A stretch of 49,555 nucleotides of DNA from Blattamonas nauphoetae (lineage: Eukaryota > Preaxostyla > Oxymonadida): contig JARBJD010000446.1 in assembly GCA_033064195.1 (NCBI GenBank), positions 1 through 49,555 on the forward strand, in the 5' to 3' direction. Position 1 is the first letter of the stretch. The number at the start of each line of letters is the position of its first letter. The position numbers and the translations under genes are program-made. Positions 31,930 to 42,802 of this stretch are shown here, one piece after another. Below the pieces are notes generated by a model. That model searched no databases, had not been told where the DNA came from, and was given only the letters and a program-made list of their open reading frames with translations.

Positions 31930-32710
31930 GAAGGACAAAAGAAGTGTCTGCAGACATATATCCGCTTCAGAAGCACATGTTATCGCTTTCTTCGCATTTT
32001 CTGCATCTCTCTTCCACCCACTTTGGAAGAAGGCTAGCGAGATCAAAATGAATTCGTCGTTCATCTGATTAGTGAAGATCAACATCGCTCGCATCAACAC
32101 AGGAAGGATGCGGCCAATATCTCCGACCATATTTGCCAATAAAGGCCGAAAAATAACCAGAGCCGACAGGTCCGAGTTGTTCTCTTTGTGAGTTGGAGTT
32201 TGAAACGAATTGACAGGCTTCTGTGGGGCTGCCGTGAACACTTTTGTTCGGATCCAAGTTGGAGAGGTTCCAAGCGCGTCAGGAAGTGGAGCACTCATCG
32301 CATTGTCTAAAATTAGTGTTTTGTGGATATTTTGTCCATTTGAAGCAGAGTGATGAAGGAAACAGTGATTTTGGAAGAGATCTTGCTGACTGCGAAGAAA
32401 TGTCCTCAATACTTGAAATTAATGGTCATCACATACATCCTTCATCCAAAGTCATTTTGGACAAATCATCGACGATAAAATGGTTGATGATGAGGTCCAG
32501 GCGTATTGAGGATGTGAAGGCCTCCGAGACCGTTCAAATGAACAGGAAGATTGAGGCAAATATGGCCCCGATGTGATGGAGGGAGAGCATCTGGTGGGGA
32601 AAGTGAGATGAAGAAACATTGAGAACAGGAAGAGGAACTAAATAGTGTCAATGAAGGGGTCAAAATCCAGAACGAACTCTTCTCCTTCAACAAACCTCCA
32701 CCTTCATTCA
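31930..32710 (-). CDS. Unidentified multi-exon gene or relic
   Basis: The minus strand carries a protein-like exon (about 31950-32300): NAMSAPLPDALGTSPTWI, ALVIFRPLLANMVGDIG, LMRAMLIFTNQMNDEFILI. A small exon QQDLFQNH lies upstream, joined in phase by a GTTTCC...TTTTAG intron near 32305-32360. Further upstream, sequence near 32470-32600 reads IRLDLIINHFIVDDLSKMTL but is in an unmatched phase. The helical character suggests an armadillo-like protein. Start, end and integrity are unknown. Confidence 0.35.
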
Positions 32711-33640
32711 AAGCGTCTCCTCTGTTTTACCAAGCATCTCTTGTACGTGATTTTGGATGGTACGAAGTTGGCGTTCCACTTATTCGTGGAAGTGGGAGAG
32801 TACTGAGTGGTCATAGAGATATGGGGGTATATGGTGGAAAACAGAATGTGAACGAGAGAATACCATGATACTGACTGCTATTGAGGGTCGTACAAGAGAT
32901 GAGTGAGGACATAGAGATGATTAAACTGAAGTCGGAAATGAGATCTGAGAGAAGCGAGTTAACGTACAAAGGAACGAAATCAAACTAAGGTCTTCCAGTT
33001 TAGAGCCAATAACTACTCAATCAAGACATTCCCACGGAGAGAGATTGTCAGAAGGCGAGAGAAGTCGTCCAACAGTCCCAACAACACCATGCCAGCGACA
33101 GACCTGAAATGAAGAGGAATATTAGGCAAAGAGAGAGCACACTGGTCCCTTCAACATCTCGTATTTCAGTTCAGTTTGATCGGGTCTGACGGAACCCTGA
33201 TCCTGTGATCCAAACCCTTGTAAAGCAGTTAGAGGGAAATCAGTGAGATACAAAGAAGAGAGGAGCATACAAGGAACTGAGATTTCAGTATTTTCATTGA
33301 TTATACCACTCGTCTCTCTTTGACCTCATTGTTTCTGATCGATTCTGTGAAAACGAGTTCGATTTCCACTGAAATCTGAAAAAGAGGGAGATTAATGAAT
33401 GGAACCAAAATAAGAGCAGACAGTTATCTTCTCCATCTCACGTAACTGTTCGGTTCGATCATGTCGATGTCATCCCAAGTCATGATGTCCATTGTCTTTA
33501 AAAGAAGAGTGAGAAAAAATTGACGATAACAAGTAGAAAAAAAGCGCATAGAGTACCTCTACAAATCAGTCTCCGGAGACAAAAGTGCCATTTAGCAGAG
33601 TTGAGGTGCGTTTGAGAAAAATGATGGTTTGAGAGGACAG
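32711..33640. other. Stretch without a resolved gene
   Basis: An exon-like segment on the minus strand near 33010-33105 follows a good acceptor (CTTCATTTCAG), but its frame is short. Nothing else is supported. Confidence 0.3.
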
Positions 33641-34060
33641 ATCGGGCCACCATAGGACACGATAGGACAGGACAGGACAATTGTCCTCCCTCGATTTTAC
33701 TGTTAAATTCAGACGCAAATATTGTGAAGGTGTCAAAAAGCTTCAATGTCCTATGGTTTGAGCCCGATTGAGTATTGTCCTATGATTGTCCTATGGTGGG
33801 CTGATCGACCGCTTTTGGACGAGGGTCGCGATTTTCATCAAAATAGTGTGAAAAAACAGTATTGGAATGATTCTAAAACAGAAAAGGTGTATTAGTATCT
33901 CGTATCTTTCCTCATTTTTCGTTTCAGGTTTTCACTGACAGACAACGCAGGAGACTGGTTCAATTCCTGTCATCAGCACTTTTATCCAGATTGTCCTCCT
34001 CTTTTTGGCTGTCCTGTAGGACAGGACAGGCAGGACATGCCGACCCAAGCCAAGGATTGT
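33640..34060. repeat. GTCCTAT/ATAGGAC repeat region with B-box-like sequence
   Basis: Copies of GTCCTAT and its complement cluster at about 33650-33680, 33748-33800 and 34005-34040, including TAGGACAGGACAGGCAGGAC. The end shares a 22-base block (AGGACATGCCGACCCAAGCC plus AA) with the reverse complement of 31170-31192. A B-box-like GGTTCAATTCC lies at about 33958. This could be a tRNA-derived SINE-like repeat, but A box and boundaries are unclear. Confidence 0.5.
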
Positions 34061-35257
34061 GAATGTCAAGTGATAGATAGAAGCAGATTGAATGAAGAAA
34101 ATGAAAAGGAAGAAATAAGTCAACTCGCTCGCTCCATGTCTCTGTCAATGCAGTATCCAAGGACACCGATACGCTGAATACCGATGATGGACAGTGAGTT
34201 GCGAAAAGAAAAAACCAGCTACAGCTCGCAACCGTCAAGACATTGAATTCTGTTCATTTCAGATTCAAAAACGTGTCATAAAGTTCAGCCGTTCATCGAA
34301 AGACAGATTTCGAAATCAAAAAATCACACCGTTCTTTCCAACGCTTCCTCTAAGTGAGTCGAATCAGTTTCAGGAAATGTCACAGAGTTCCTCTCTTTCA
34401 GCCCCATCGTTTTCAAAATCGCTGCACCATCGGAAATGTCACTCTTTCGAAATGTTTCTCTTAAGAGTTTTGTCTGTTTGGCGATGTGAAGAATGTGCGA
34501 GAGAGAGGACGAGAGAAAGTGAAGAAGTCACAAAGAGAAAAGACACACCACGCTGAGAATCAAGGTTGTGTGATCATCAAAGAAAACTCGGGATTTGGTG
34601 ATGTGCTGGGATGAGTTGAAACTGACAAACTTTGAGTGTCTGAAAATATCATGGAATGAAAAACATTCACTGACACTTTCGTCAAACTTCTCACTAAGGC
34701 CAAGATGGACCCTCTCCACCACACTCGGGTCCTTCTCAGTGATTGTGTTGGTTGAAACAAGAAAAAACATAAAACTTCCCAGAATCAAACAGGGCAATAT
34801 CGGTCAGAAAGACTTTCAAACAATCAGTACCGACTTGAACCTCATCAAACACATTTCGTGAACGCTCGTTTCAATTATTTTTGAAAACTATGCGAATTAC
34901 GTCACAAGAGACTTCCTTCGTCCAAAAATCGTGCGAGGTGAGAACTCGATCCCACAAGAAAGTACTAGAATCAGCGTTCTCTCATTCAGTGACAGCCTCC
35001 TCGAGTGTTACTCTCGTAGAGTTAAAAAATTTAAAGTTCGAGGGATCAAGTAGGATGAAGTGAATCACGTGTCATGTCGTGAAGAACATGTCCATCATTT
35101 TTTTAATTTTACAGTTTTCACGTCATTCAGAATTTTTTGGTGTCCAATTTTTTGTCACAAGGTCTCTACCTCTCTAAATTATCTTTGATAGAAAAGTGAA
35201 ACACATTGTCTCTTTATTCAGGAAAATACAACCGTTTTACAGCCGAATCAAGTCGTC
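34061..35257. other. Stretch without a recognised gene
   Basis: Open frames at 34194-34556 and 34595-34861 (+) and their antisense partners have no family resemblance or splice support. AT-rich near 35095-35190. Confidence 0.35.
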
Positions 35258-35727
35258 ATGTCGGGCAGTAGACTTCTCACTAGAGACTGGGAGACGAGCC
35301 TTGTTGTTAAAAAGAGTGTTTCTCTCATTGTCACATCTCCAGATTCGCTCGCTCTCAGTATTCCAAATGGCTCTCTTTCGTATCATCATCCCGAAATGGA
35401 ATACCATCCCGAAATTTCAGACTGCTTCGCCGACGTGAACGAAGGGGATTGTGTGCGGATGGAGGTGGCCATGGACTCAATTCCTCGAACAGTTCAGTTC
35501 TTTCTGAATGGCGAAAGGGGAAAAAGTTTCGTTTCTGGTCTTCCGTCGTCTGTCGGAATCGGAGTTTGATTTTGTTTGTTTTGTTCTTTCTTCAGTTCTC
35601 TGTTTCTGGTCCAGGTTCGTCTTTCCGAATCGACAGAATCACACAACTGCTGTGCCCAACCGAAATCGACGAAGACATGGAAAAAATCAAGTGGGACATC
35701 GAACCGACACCGTGGCCGTATTATTGA
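35258..35727 (+). CDS. Type B SPRY copy B9, 5'-truncated
   Basis: Exon 3 (35343-35563) is again exactly 221 nt and exon 4 is 35596-35727; introns are 35316-35342 (27 nt, in frame if retained) and 35564-35595 (32 nt). Motifs: DSLALSIPNGSL, GDCVRMEVAMDS, RTVQFFLNGERG, SGLPSSVGIG, then SSFRIDRITQLLCPTEID. The end is extended compared with other copies (IKWDIEPTPWPYY, TGA). Exon 1 is missing and exon 2 has lost the GLLDS motif, so the ATG at 35258 is only a possible start. It is likely a decaying copy separate from the two arrays. Confidence 0.6.
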
Positions 35728-35892
35728 GTACTTTTTCACTCCACAAGCTACATGGTCCCTCCACTCGTTCTTCAGAATTGTCGATCAGTGAAAAGTGCAT
35801 CATTTTCAACAACAATGTCGAGGAGAGAATGATGAGATGTGTGAAGAACAGAAGTCCAAACTCCCTCCCAAGTTTCTTTTGCTTCCTGCCAA

Positions 35893-36786
35893 TCAGAACG
35901 GTCTCGGATTGAATCCCAGACCATTCGAGATGTCAACAGAACACAAGTTGATTTTGTCGCCATCGTCGAGACGGTCGATCCGCACGAGCTGTTCCAGTGT
36001 GTCTTCCAGTCCATCCGAAACCAGTGCTTCCATCATCCGCTTTCCTGATCCGATCACTTCCGGGCCTTCTCTCTTCCACTCCAAGGTTGGGAGATGGTAC
36101 GGACTGATCCGAAAGAGGGAGACAACAACAACATCCATCCAGCTGGGATACAAGTTGGTGGACACGAGTTGTTGATTCTGGCAGAGAAAAGAGAGGTACG
36201 GCGAGTGTTGCTGGATCACTCGTTGGAAGATGAATTCGAGATGATTCTGTCGAGCAGATGGATCGCCAAGTTTGAGAGCTTTCAGAGTTGACGGACGAGC
36301 GAGGTCGATCGATGAGGAGAGAATCCTGTTCAGTGAATGGAAGACATCTTCATTTCCCGAAAGTGGGAGATGTTGTGGTTGGATGATTGCCAGAATTCGG
36401 GAAAAGAAGTCATTTTGGATGAGACGCACTCGATTGTGTGGTGAAGAAGACCAAAACGACTCTGCCAGAAAACAAAGAGCAGCAACAACAATCTTCGAAT
36501 GTGGGGACGATACCAGAATGCACGCACTGTCGACGAAGCCAGTGAGTGTCCCGTCTGCCGATGGCACAAGTTCAGTGACGATTTGGTCAGCTGTTTGAGA
36601 ATCGAAGGGATACGGTGCCAGATCGTCCAAAAGAGCGACGGCCTCGTCCTGGAAAGCATCATCAACGTCAGAATTGTTCCGAACGCGAGAGACGAGAGAG
36701 CAGAACAGAACAGCTTTCTCTTCGAAGAGCTTTTTTGATTTTGGAAACACTCTTTCGAATGCGAAGAATTCAATCGGATCAGACAA
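35893..36786 (-). CDS. Helical-repeat protein of an oxymonad-type paralogous family
   Basis: A frame of about 297 codons ends in TGA at 35893. It reads EKAVLFCSLVSRVRNNSDV, FQDEAVALLDDLAPYPFDSQ, SADGTLTGFVDSACILVSSP, FWSSSPHNRVRLIQNDFFSR, then YLSFLCQNQQL and ISPYHLPTLEWKREG. The length and motif order match a large family I associate, from memory, with Blattamonas genomes (EKAVVFRSLVATVK...VRLALVKADLIPQL...RICPYHQPTMDFV). It is all-alpha and probably ARM/HEAT-like. The true start is probably in an upstream exon: a CCCCATTCAG acceptor lies at 36791, and an ATG (MSIVDDPKDPQP) at 36861, but the phase is not resolved. Function unknown. Confidence 0.7.
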   Translation of the reverse strand: MSDPIEFFAFERVFPKSKKLFEEKAVLFCSLVSRVRNNSDVDDAFQDEAVALLDDLAPYPFDSQTADQIVTELVPSADGTLTGFVDSACILVSSPHSKIVVAALCFLAESFWSSSPHNRVRLIQNDFFSRILAIIQPQHLPLSGNEDVFHSLNRILSSSIDLARPSTLKALKLGDPSARQNHLEFIFQRVIQQHSPYLSFLCQNQQLVSTNLYPSWMDVVVVSLFRISPYHLPTLEWKREGPEVIGSGKRMMEALVSDGLEDTLEQLVRIDRLDDGDKINLCSVDISNGLGFNPRPF

Positions 36787-36861
36787 TCCTGAATGGGGTG
36801 GAAGAGACGAACTGGCAGTTCAAACAGGTTGCGGATCTTTGGGATCGTCTACAATCGACAT

Positions 36862-38343
36862 GATTTAACATGAAACCCATTGCACACAGGCCTTCTGGAG
36901 TTCAGATCAAGAGCAAAAAATGACCACTATGAGTTCAAAAAAATGAATTTCTGTCTAATTACCGTTCAGCTATTCAATAAACAGACAAGAGGTGAATTTC
37001 TGGATTTTCAGTGAGATCTCGCTCAAAAAACGCCGTGATTTGTTCTGGAGTTTTTTTCCTACGAATCGCATCAGAAGATATCCAAAAATTGATTCGTGCT
37101 GTAAAATGATGTTAAAAAGCTACTTCTATGTGAACGAACCGTGATAAATACATCCATTGAAGAAAAAGATGGAAAAAGGTGAAAACGACATCATCTATCA
37201 AATACAGATATTTTGACCTGAAAAGGACAGAAAGCATCCGAGTGAGACGCATTGTGGGAATTCGTGAAATGAAAAGTGCTGTTCAGGGGAAATACAGCAG
37301 ATGGAGGATGATCGAAAAAGGAGCGTTGATTGGTGGAGTAGACGACACTAAAAATCTGTGAACACAGAAGAATGGAAGCAAAAACAATCGAATGCATCCG
37401 GTTCTGTGATTTATCAGACCTTTTTCCGTATATCTTGATTGATCTGTGGCGCATCAAAACAGGGCTGAGTTGAAGCACAGGATAACGTAAAAGACTCCAC
37501 AAGTCAAGCGAACCGCATCCAATGCATTGTGTGAGATCGGTACTGCCAGGTGTGTGACACAAAAAGAAAGTGTGATTGTGAAAGAGTCATCTGAACCTGT
37601 TGTTGGAAGAAAATCGTGCGATCATGAAGAAATGAAATAAGTCAAACCTCAAGCATGTTGTTTGATGCCATATTCGGGCATTTTCAGGATTTCTGGACCA
37701 CCTGGAACCGTAAGACAATCGATACACGAATGGAAGTTTGGTGTAAAAAGCGCTCCAATTGGGATGATGTGGAAGGTTTTCCGCAGTTCAAAATCAGGGA
37801 CAGATTCATCAGTTGTCTTTGATTGGTCCACGCAATTTTCATCGTTAGACGGTATGGTCATGACGCGAAAAGACAAAATTTGACTTTTGGAAAAAATGGG
37901 CGATTTTCGAAGACGAATTGTGTCAGATTCTAGACACTAATCTCTCTCAAAATTGCCCTATCACTAAGTTTTGGAATTACTTTTTCCCCTATTTTTTTAT
38001 AGAGCAAATATTGCTATGTATTTCTTGTTTGGCTCACATGTTTTTTCTTTTGATCTGACCTCCAAAAGGCCTGATTGCACATCTCTGATCATCCCCAGGC
38101 TGATTGGTTTGAGACAACAGCGATGGAATTCTCTCAAAATTCAGAAAAGAAATGAGTCCACAACAGAAACAAGTGCGAAATGGCATCAAATGAGCTTAAA
38201 TGAGCGAATTATGTGCAAATCGAGAAAAGAACCAAGTTCACTTTCTTCGGATTCGACACACAAGACGCGAATGCAGAAATCAGACCAGCGAGGATCCCAA
38301 TGATGTTGACAAGCGTCGCAGGAAGCGATACTGTCAGGGCAAC
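36862..38343. other. Stretch without a recognised gene
   Basis: The left flank of the DIRS-type element. Frames at 37649-37883 are open on both strands (minus: TFHIIPIGALFTPNFHSC; plus: FRISGPPGTVRQSIHEWK) but cannot be assigned. The rest is AT-rich with no signal. Confidence 0.35.
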
Positions 38344-38432
38344 GATCATTCTTCAATGATCTGATTCAATCCCTCGTTCGGAAGAGTGAGATATCTCCGA
38401 CATGGAACAGAAACCTTTGAATTGGGTTAGAT
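38344..38432. repeat. Left inverted terminal repeat of the DIRS element
   Basis: It has a left-specific outer part (about 38344-38380) and a shared inner part (38381-38432, GAGATATCTCCGACATGG...) repeated in inverted orientation at 42803-42855. Confidence 0.85.
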
Positions 38433-38481
38433 CTCTTGACATTATCTTTCACACTTTTTCTTTTGGGAAAACATTACACAT

Positions 38482-39582
38482 ATGAACGATAACATCGAAG
38501 TGCTGTTGGGAAAGTTGGGAAATTATCGGAACTTGGCTGCGGAAATTATCACAGTCATGCAGAATCCGGAGCTGCCCAGAGCCCGTGAATTCGTGGGCAT
38601 CCAGATGCCGGCGTATCTCGTGGCTGCGGCTCCAGCCTTGTTTCACGTCCTCCGGCTGATACTTTTGGCAGTGGATGTGGGACTGGGCTTGAACTCGGAT
38701 GAGTGGGTGGGCCCGCTTTCAGGGCTCCCACAAGAGGTTGTTAGACCACATCAGGTGGTGACGCCAGATGTTTTTGCGCAACACCGCACTCCACAGATCC
38801 ACACACCCCAGCTGCAAGTGGATGTCGGAGTTACACCTCCGATCTTTCGGCCGGAGGCGCAGAGACCGATGGTGCAGTTTGACCCAATCGTGCAGAATGA
38901 GACCGGGCAAGCTCAACCAGTGCAGGATGACGTGCAGAATTTCCACGCAATGCTTGTTAGTGCGGCCCGTGAACTGCCATTGTTCAATTGGGATCAGCAG
39001 GCTTTGGGGGCTGTGCGTGATGTGGTGAAGTTTGCTGATGGAATGCAGTTGAACGAGGATGTCCTGAAGCAATTCGTGTCCTCAAAGAATCGAAAGGTTG
39101 ATAACCTGTTGGTCCAACTAAAGAAGGAATCATTCCTGAATGTTCAATTGGCAGTGGGGATGTTCGAGGCAGTCAGACAAGGAATGCCAACTGCACAAGC
39201 AATTTGTCTACAGGGGTTGAAGGCGGCAGAGTTAGTGAAACGAGTGGAGCAGGTGAGGAAAGTTATTAATTGCGATATATTGCCAGGTTCGCAAGGGGAT
39301 GAGGTCCAGGAGGATAATGCGAGAAGACAGCGGGAACTATTGCAGCAGGAAATCAATCAGGCCAGACAAGTGCGTGCAGCGGCGGCGGCGGTGAGGCAGA
39401 CCCAACAGCCTCGGTTTTTTCGTCCCGGAAGCCAGAACTGGGGGCAGCGGCCAAGTCAAGACAGAGCCTGGGGGACTCGGTGGCAACAGAATCGGCCAGG
39501 CCCGTGGAGAGGTCGTCCCCCACAACAACTGGGTTCTTTCCCAGCGCTTCGAAACACCCAGATCAACCAGCCAAAACAATAG
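38482..39582 (+). CDS. Gag-like ORF1 of the DIRS element
   Basis: An open frame of 366 aa starts at ATG 38482. It has no zinc knuckle. The middle is helical (GAVRDVVKFADGMQLNEDVL, LLVQLKKESFLNVQLAVGMF) and the C-terminus is rich in Arg, Gln, Pro and Trp (RPGSQNWGQRPSQDRAWG), consistent with nucleic-acid binding. Position and size fit the first ORF of DIRS elements, which is thought to encode a structural protein. The end overlaps the polymerase frame by about 100 bases, as is common in the group. Confidence 0.8.
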   Translation: MNDNIEVLLGKLGNYRNLAAEIITVMQNPELPRAREFVGIQMPAYLVAAAPALFHVLRLILLAVDVGLGLNSDEWVGPLSGLPQEVVRPHQVVTPDVFAQHRTPQIHTPQLQVDVGVTPPIFRPEAQRPMVQFDPIVQNETGQAQPVQDDVQNFHAMLVSAARELPLFNWDQQALGAVRDVVKFADGMQLNEDVLKQFVSSKNRKVDNLLVQLKKESFLNVQLAVGMFEAVRQGMPTAQAICLQGLKAAELVKRVEQVRKVINCDILPGSQGDEVQEDNARRQRELLQQEINQARQVRAAAAAVRQTQQPRFFRPGSQNWGQRPSQDRAWGTRWQQNRPGPWRGRPPQQLGSFPALRNTQINQPKQ

Positions 39583-41165
39583 AGGCGCAATATCATCTTC
39601 ACGTCACCCAAACACAATCACTTCATCATCCCACACAACCAACACCACACAGTTCAGTCAACCAACTTACGTTAGACAAGCCAAAGAATCATTTCAACTA
39701 TCGTCTACAACTTTTCTTTCAGAAGCAGGAGAACGACAGGGAAGGTCGCGGGATTGGTGGCTTCCTGTCACAGCGGGCAGATGCTTGGGCCAAAGTCGGA
39801 TGGCCCAGTATGAAGGAGGGCATCGTGATTCCATTCAACTCAAGTCCGGTCAGCAGAGGGCAATCGCGAATCATACTGAAGAGCGAGAGGGAGAGGACAG
39901 CTTTCGAGGCGATAATAAAGAAGGAGCTGGAGGAAAGGATGATCAAGGAAGTGCAAGAAGAGGAGGTGACTCTTCTCAACAACTCCTTTCTGGTACCGAA
40001 GTCCGATGGGACGTTTCGCCGGATTCTCGACTGTCGACCAGCCAACCAACTGCTGACGGCCGGGCACTTCAAGATGGAGGGGACAAGAGTAGTCTCGCAG
40101 CTCATCAAACAAGGAGATTGGATGAGCAAGATCGACCTGACTTTGGCATATCAGCATGTCCCAATTCATCCAACTTCTCAGCCGAATCTATGCTTTCGCT
40201 TAGACCAGAGTTTTTATCAGCACTCGACCCTGCCGTTTGGGCTGTCGTTAGCCCCGTTGATTTTTACGAAGTTGATGAGGGTCGTTGTCTCTCGACTGAG
40301 GCCGACCGTCAGGATAATCGCGTACTTGGACGATATCTTAGTGTTGGACGAGACAGAGGAGGGATTGATGAGCAAGGTCGAGAGGGTACTGATGGAACTG
40401 GACAACTTCGGCTTCACCGTCAACAAGACCAAATCACAACTTCGTCCCGCCCAGAAGATGGAGTTCCTGGGCTTCATATGGGACAGTCAGACGATGACAG
40501 TGGCAGTTCCCGAAGCGAAGGTAGCGGCAGCTCAAAAGAAGGTCGCCGCCAAACTCATCCAGGCACAGAAGGGGAAACCGTGCAAGGTTTGGTCTCTAGC
40601 CTCGCTCATTGGCACACTCCAATCGTTCTCGCTGGCGGAAATGCAAGCACACATCAGGACAAGACATTTAACACACAAGAAGGAGGAGTTGCTTCTGCGA
40701 GGGTCGTACGCGACGACAGGCTTGTTGGGGAAGGAGGAGATGGACGAGCTGTTATGGTGGAAGAGCCGTCTGACGAGTGCGTCTTCAGCAACAATCAACC
40801 CGTTCATACCCACAGTCACTCTCACAACGGATGCATCCGAATGGGGCATGGGTGGAGTCTTGGAGAGACAGGGAGGGGAAAGAATCGTGTTTCAGAGCCA
40901 CTTCAGGGAGGAGGAGAGAATGAGATCGTCGAATTGGAGGGAGATGAGGGCTGTCGGAGTAGCATTGTCGGCGATGAGGAAAGAAGGAAGGATCACGACA
41001 GGAGACCACGTTCTCCTCCGAAGCGACAACTCCACAACAGTCTTCGACGTAAACAGATTGGCGTGCTCGTTGAGTCTCCTCCCGCTTCTCACAGATATCC
41101 TTTGCGAGGTGGAACAGTTCCGGGGAAGGTTGATGGCGGTACATCTCCCCGGCGCAGACAACTAG
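39480..41165 (+). CDS. Reverse transcriptase / RNase H of the DIRS element
   Basis: Reverse transcriptase motifs appear in order: FLVPKSDGTFRRILDCR, SKIDLTLAYQHVPIHP, STLPFGLSLAPLIFTKLM, the catalytic YLDDILV, then NKTKSQLRPAQKMEFLGF. RNase H follows: TLTTDASEWGMGGVL, NWREMRAV, LLRSDNSTTV. These are the classic features of the DIRS branch of LTR-related elements. This gene carries about one break. Confidence 0.9.
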   Translation: MATESARPVERSSPTTTGFFPSASKHPDQPAKTIEAQYHLHVTQTQSLHHPTQPTPHSSVNQLTLDKPKNHFNYRLQLFFQKQENDREGRGIGGFLSQRADAWAKVGWPSMKEGIVIPFNSSPVSRGQSRIILKSERERTAFEAIIKKELEERMIKEVQEEEVTLLNNSFLVPKSDGTFRRILDCRPANQLLTAGHFKMEGTRVVSQLIKQGDWMSKIDLTLAYQHVPIHPTSQPNLCFRLDQSFYQHSTLPFGLSLAPLIFTKLMRVVVSRLRPTVRIIAYLDDILVLDETEEGLMSKVERVLMELDNFGFTVNKTKSQLRPAQKMEFLGFIWDSQTMTVAVPEAKVAAAQKKVAAKLIQAQKGKPCKVWSLASLIGTLQSFSLAEMQAHIRTRHLTHKKEELLLRGSYATTGLLGKEEMDELLWWKSRLTSASSATINPFIPTVTLTTDASEWGMGGVLERQGGERIVFQSHFREEERMRSSNWREMRAVGVALSAMRKEGRITTGDHVLLRSDNSTTVFDVNRLACSLSLLPLLTDILCEVEQFRGRLMAVHLPGADN

Positions 41166-41585
41166 TTGGCGGATCGTCTGTCCCGAATGGAGGACGGATC
41201 CGACTACATGCTCAAGAGGGAAGTGTTCAGGAGGTTGTGCTCTCAGATGAGTTGTCTTCCGACGTTCGATGCGTTCGCCTCGGAAGAAAACACACAACTC
41301 CCACGGTTCGCCAGTTGGAAGAAGGAGAAGACGGCATTGGCGACAAACGGGCTGCTTGTAGATTGGAGGAGAGACGTCGTTTACGCGTTCCCTCCGAATC
41401 CTCTGCTTCTGCAAGTCGTACGGAAGATCGTGCGGGAAGGCGTGGAAGCATTGGTGGTGACATTCGACTGGCCAGCGCTGTTGGGCGTGGCAGAGTTGAA
41501 AACTTTAGCAGAGAAGACACTGATAGTCGGAAGAAGCAGAGAGGTGTTGGTCGAGGGAATGGGTTTGAGGGCGAGCGGGGCAAGA

Positions 41586-42583
41586 TTACCGGTTGGAGTG
41601 CTGATATGTTGTTGGATTCGAAGGACATCTGGGATGAATTAGCGAAGATGAAGGGTTTTTCGGTTGAAGCAGCGTCGGTTTGGAAGAGTGGATTCACTGA
41701 TCAGACGAGAAACAATTATGCGGGTGAGATGAGGCGGTGGATTGAGTGGTGTGTGAAGGAGAAGCGAGATTGGGAGGTCATTGAGGAAGCAGCAGTCATT
41801 AACTTCATCTCTCAGAGGACTGGCAAGACAAGGACAAAAGAAACTGCGAGATCGGCGCTGAGCTTTCTATGCCGACATATTGGAATTGACGATGTGAGCC
41901 AGTCAAAGTCTGTTCAGCTGTATTTTCGGGGACAAAAGAGGACTGAGCCGAAACAGGCAAGATATTCAACGATTTTCGACGCAAAGCAGTTGGAGGATGG
42001 AATTAGAAAGATGAGAGGGCTTGCACAGTCCTGCGAGGATTGGCAACAGATTGTTGCAACGTCATTGATCCTGAACCACGCGATGAGATACACAGAGATG
42101 ACATCGGTTCGTTGTGGGAGTGTCGGACTAGAGAAGAAGGGGAATACGATAGTCTTGGTGGCAGCGTTGAAGCGGAGCCCGGAGCCACAGAGAGTGGTGT
42201 TGAGAGAGGATGAGATTGAGGATGAGTTGAGGTTGACAGGTAGTTTGGAGAATGTGGTCAGGTTGATTCGGGCGAAACGCCCAGTGGATTGGGAGACTGT
42301 TGGTCTCTTTTATGACATTGAGATTGGGAGAGAGCGGAGAGTGGATGAGGTCCGCGACCTGGTTCGAAAACTGATGAGAAAGTCGGACATTCCAGACTCT
42401 TTTACACCGTATGCTCCGAAACATGCAGGGATCTCCGCAAGGATCCGCAAGGGAGAGTCAATCCCTTTAGTCGCTGAAGGCGCGCGGTTGTCGGTTAAGT
42501 CGGGTGTGATCCAGAAACATTACATCTTGCCCTTGACTCCCAAGTCTCACTCTTCCGAACGAGGGATTGAATCAGATCATTGA
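41586..42583 (+). CDS. Tyrosine recombinase of the DIRS element
   Basis: The domain spans about 330 residues. An N-terminal core-binding part reads TRNNYAGEMRRWIEWCV and INFISQRTGKTRTKET. The catalytic part shows the Arg in ILNHAMRYTEM, the His-x-x-Arg in KHAGISARIRKG, and the Tyr in GVIQKHYI, the full set for a tyrosine recombinase. It is predicted to integrate a circular DNA intermediate, as in DIRS and Ngaro elements. The frame is open upstream to 39785 across the polymerase region, where it is likely a shadow. It ends at TGA just inside the internal complementary region. Confidence 0.88.
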
Positions 42584-42622
42584 AGAATGATCACAGATTT
42601 AAGACTGAGTGAGGAAGAGTGA
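42545..42622. repeat. Internal complementary region of the DIRS element
   Basis: Bases 42545-42591 are the reverse complement of the left outer edge (38344 to about 38390), and 42588-42622 the reverse complement of the right outer edge (about 42846-42880). The halves overlap in TGATCA-like sequence, which marks the end junction. In DIRS-1 this region is proposed to template completion and circularisation of the cDNA. Confidence 0.88.
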
Positions 42623-42802
42623 CCACCCACCCTCCCTGCTATCTTTTGATTGTCAGTTCTTTATCTTCTTCACTGTTAACTTTGTCTTTATTTCGGCCTC
42701 AGCCCATTCTATCGTCATCTACGCTTGTTTTCGGTTTGTTTCAGCTCTATTCATCTTTTGTTCCCCTCTTGGGTGTTGGTTGTATGGTATCTTCTCCCAA
42801 GA

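Noticed and set aside
39785-41580. The long open frame overlapping the reverse transcriptase as an extra protein
   Set aside because: The sequence is Gly/Arg/Asp-rich with no motif and lies out of frame with a clear reverse transcriptase. Only its last third is a real tyrosine recombinase.
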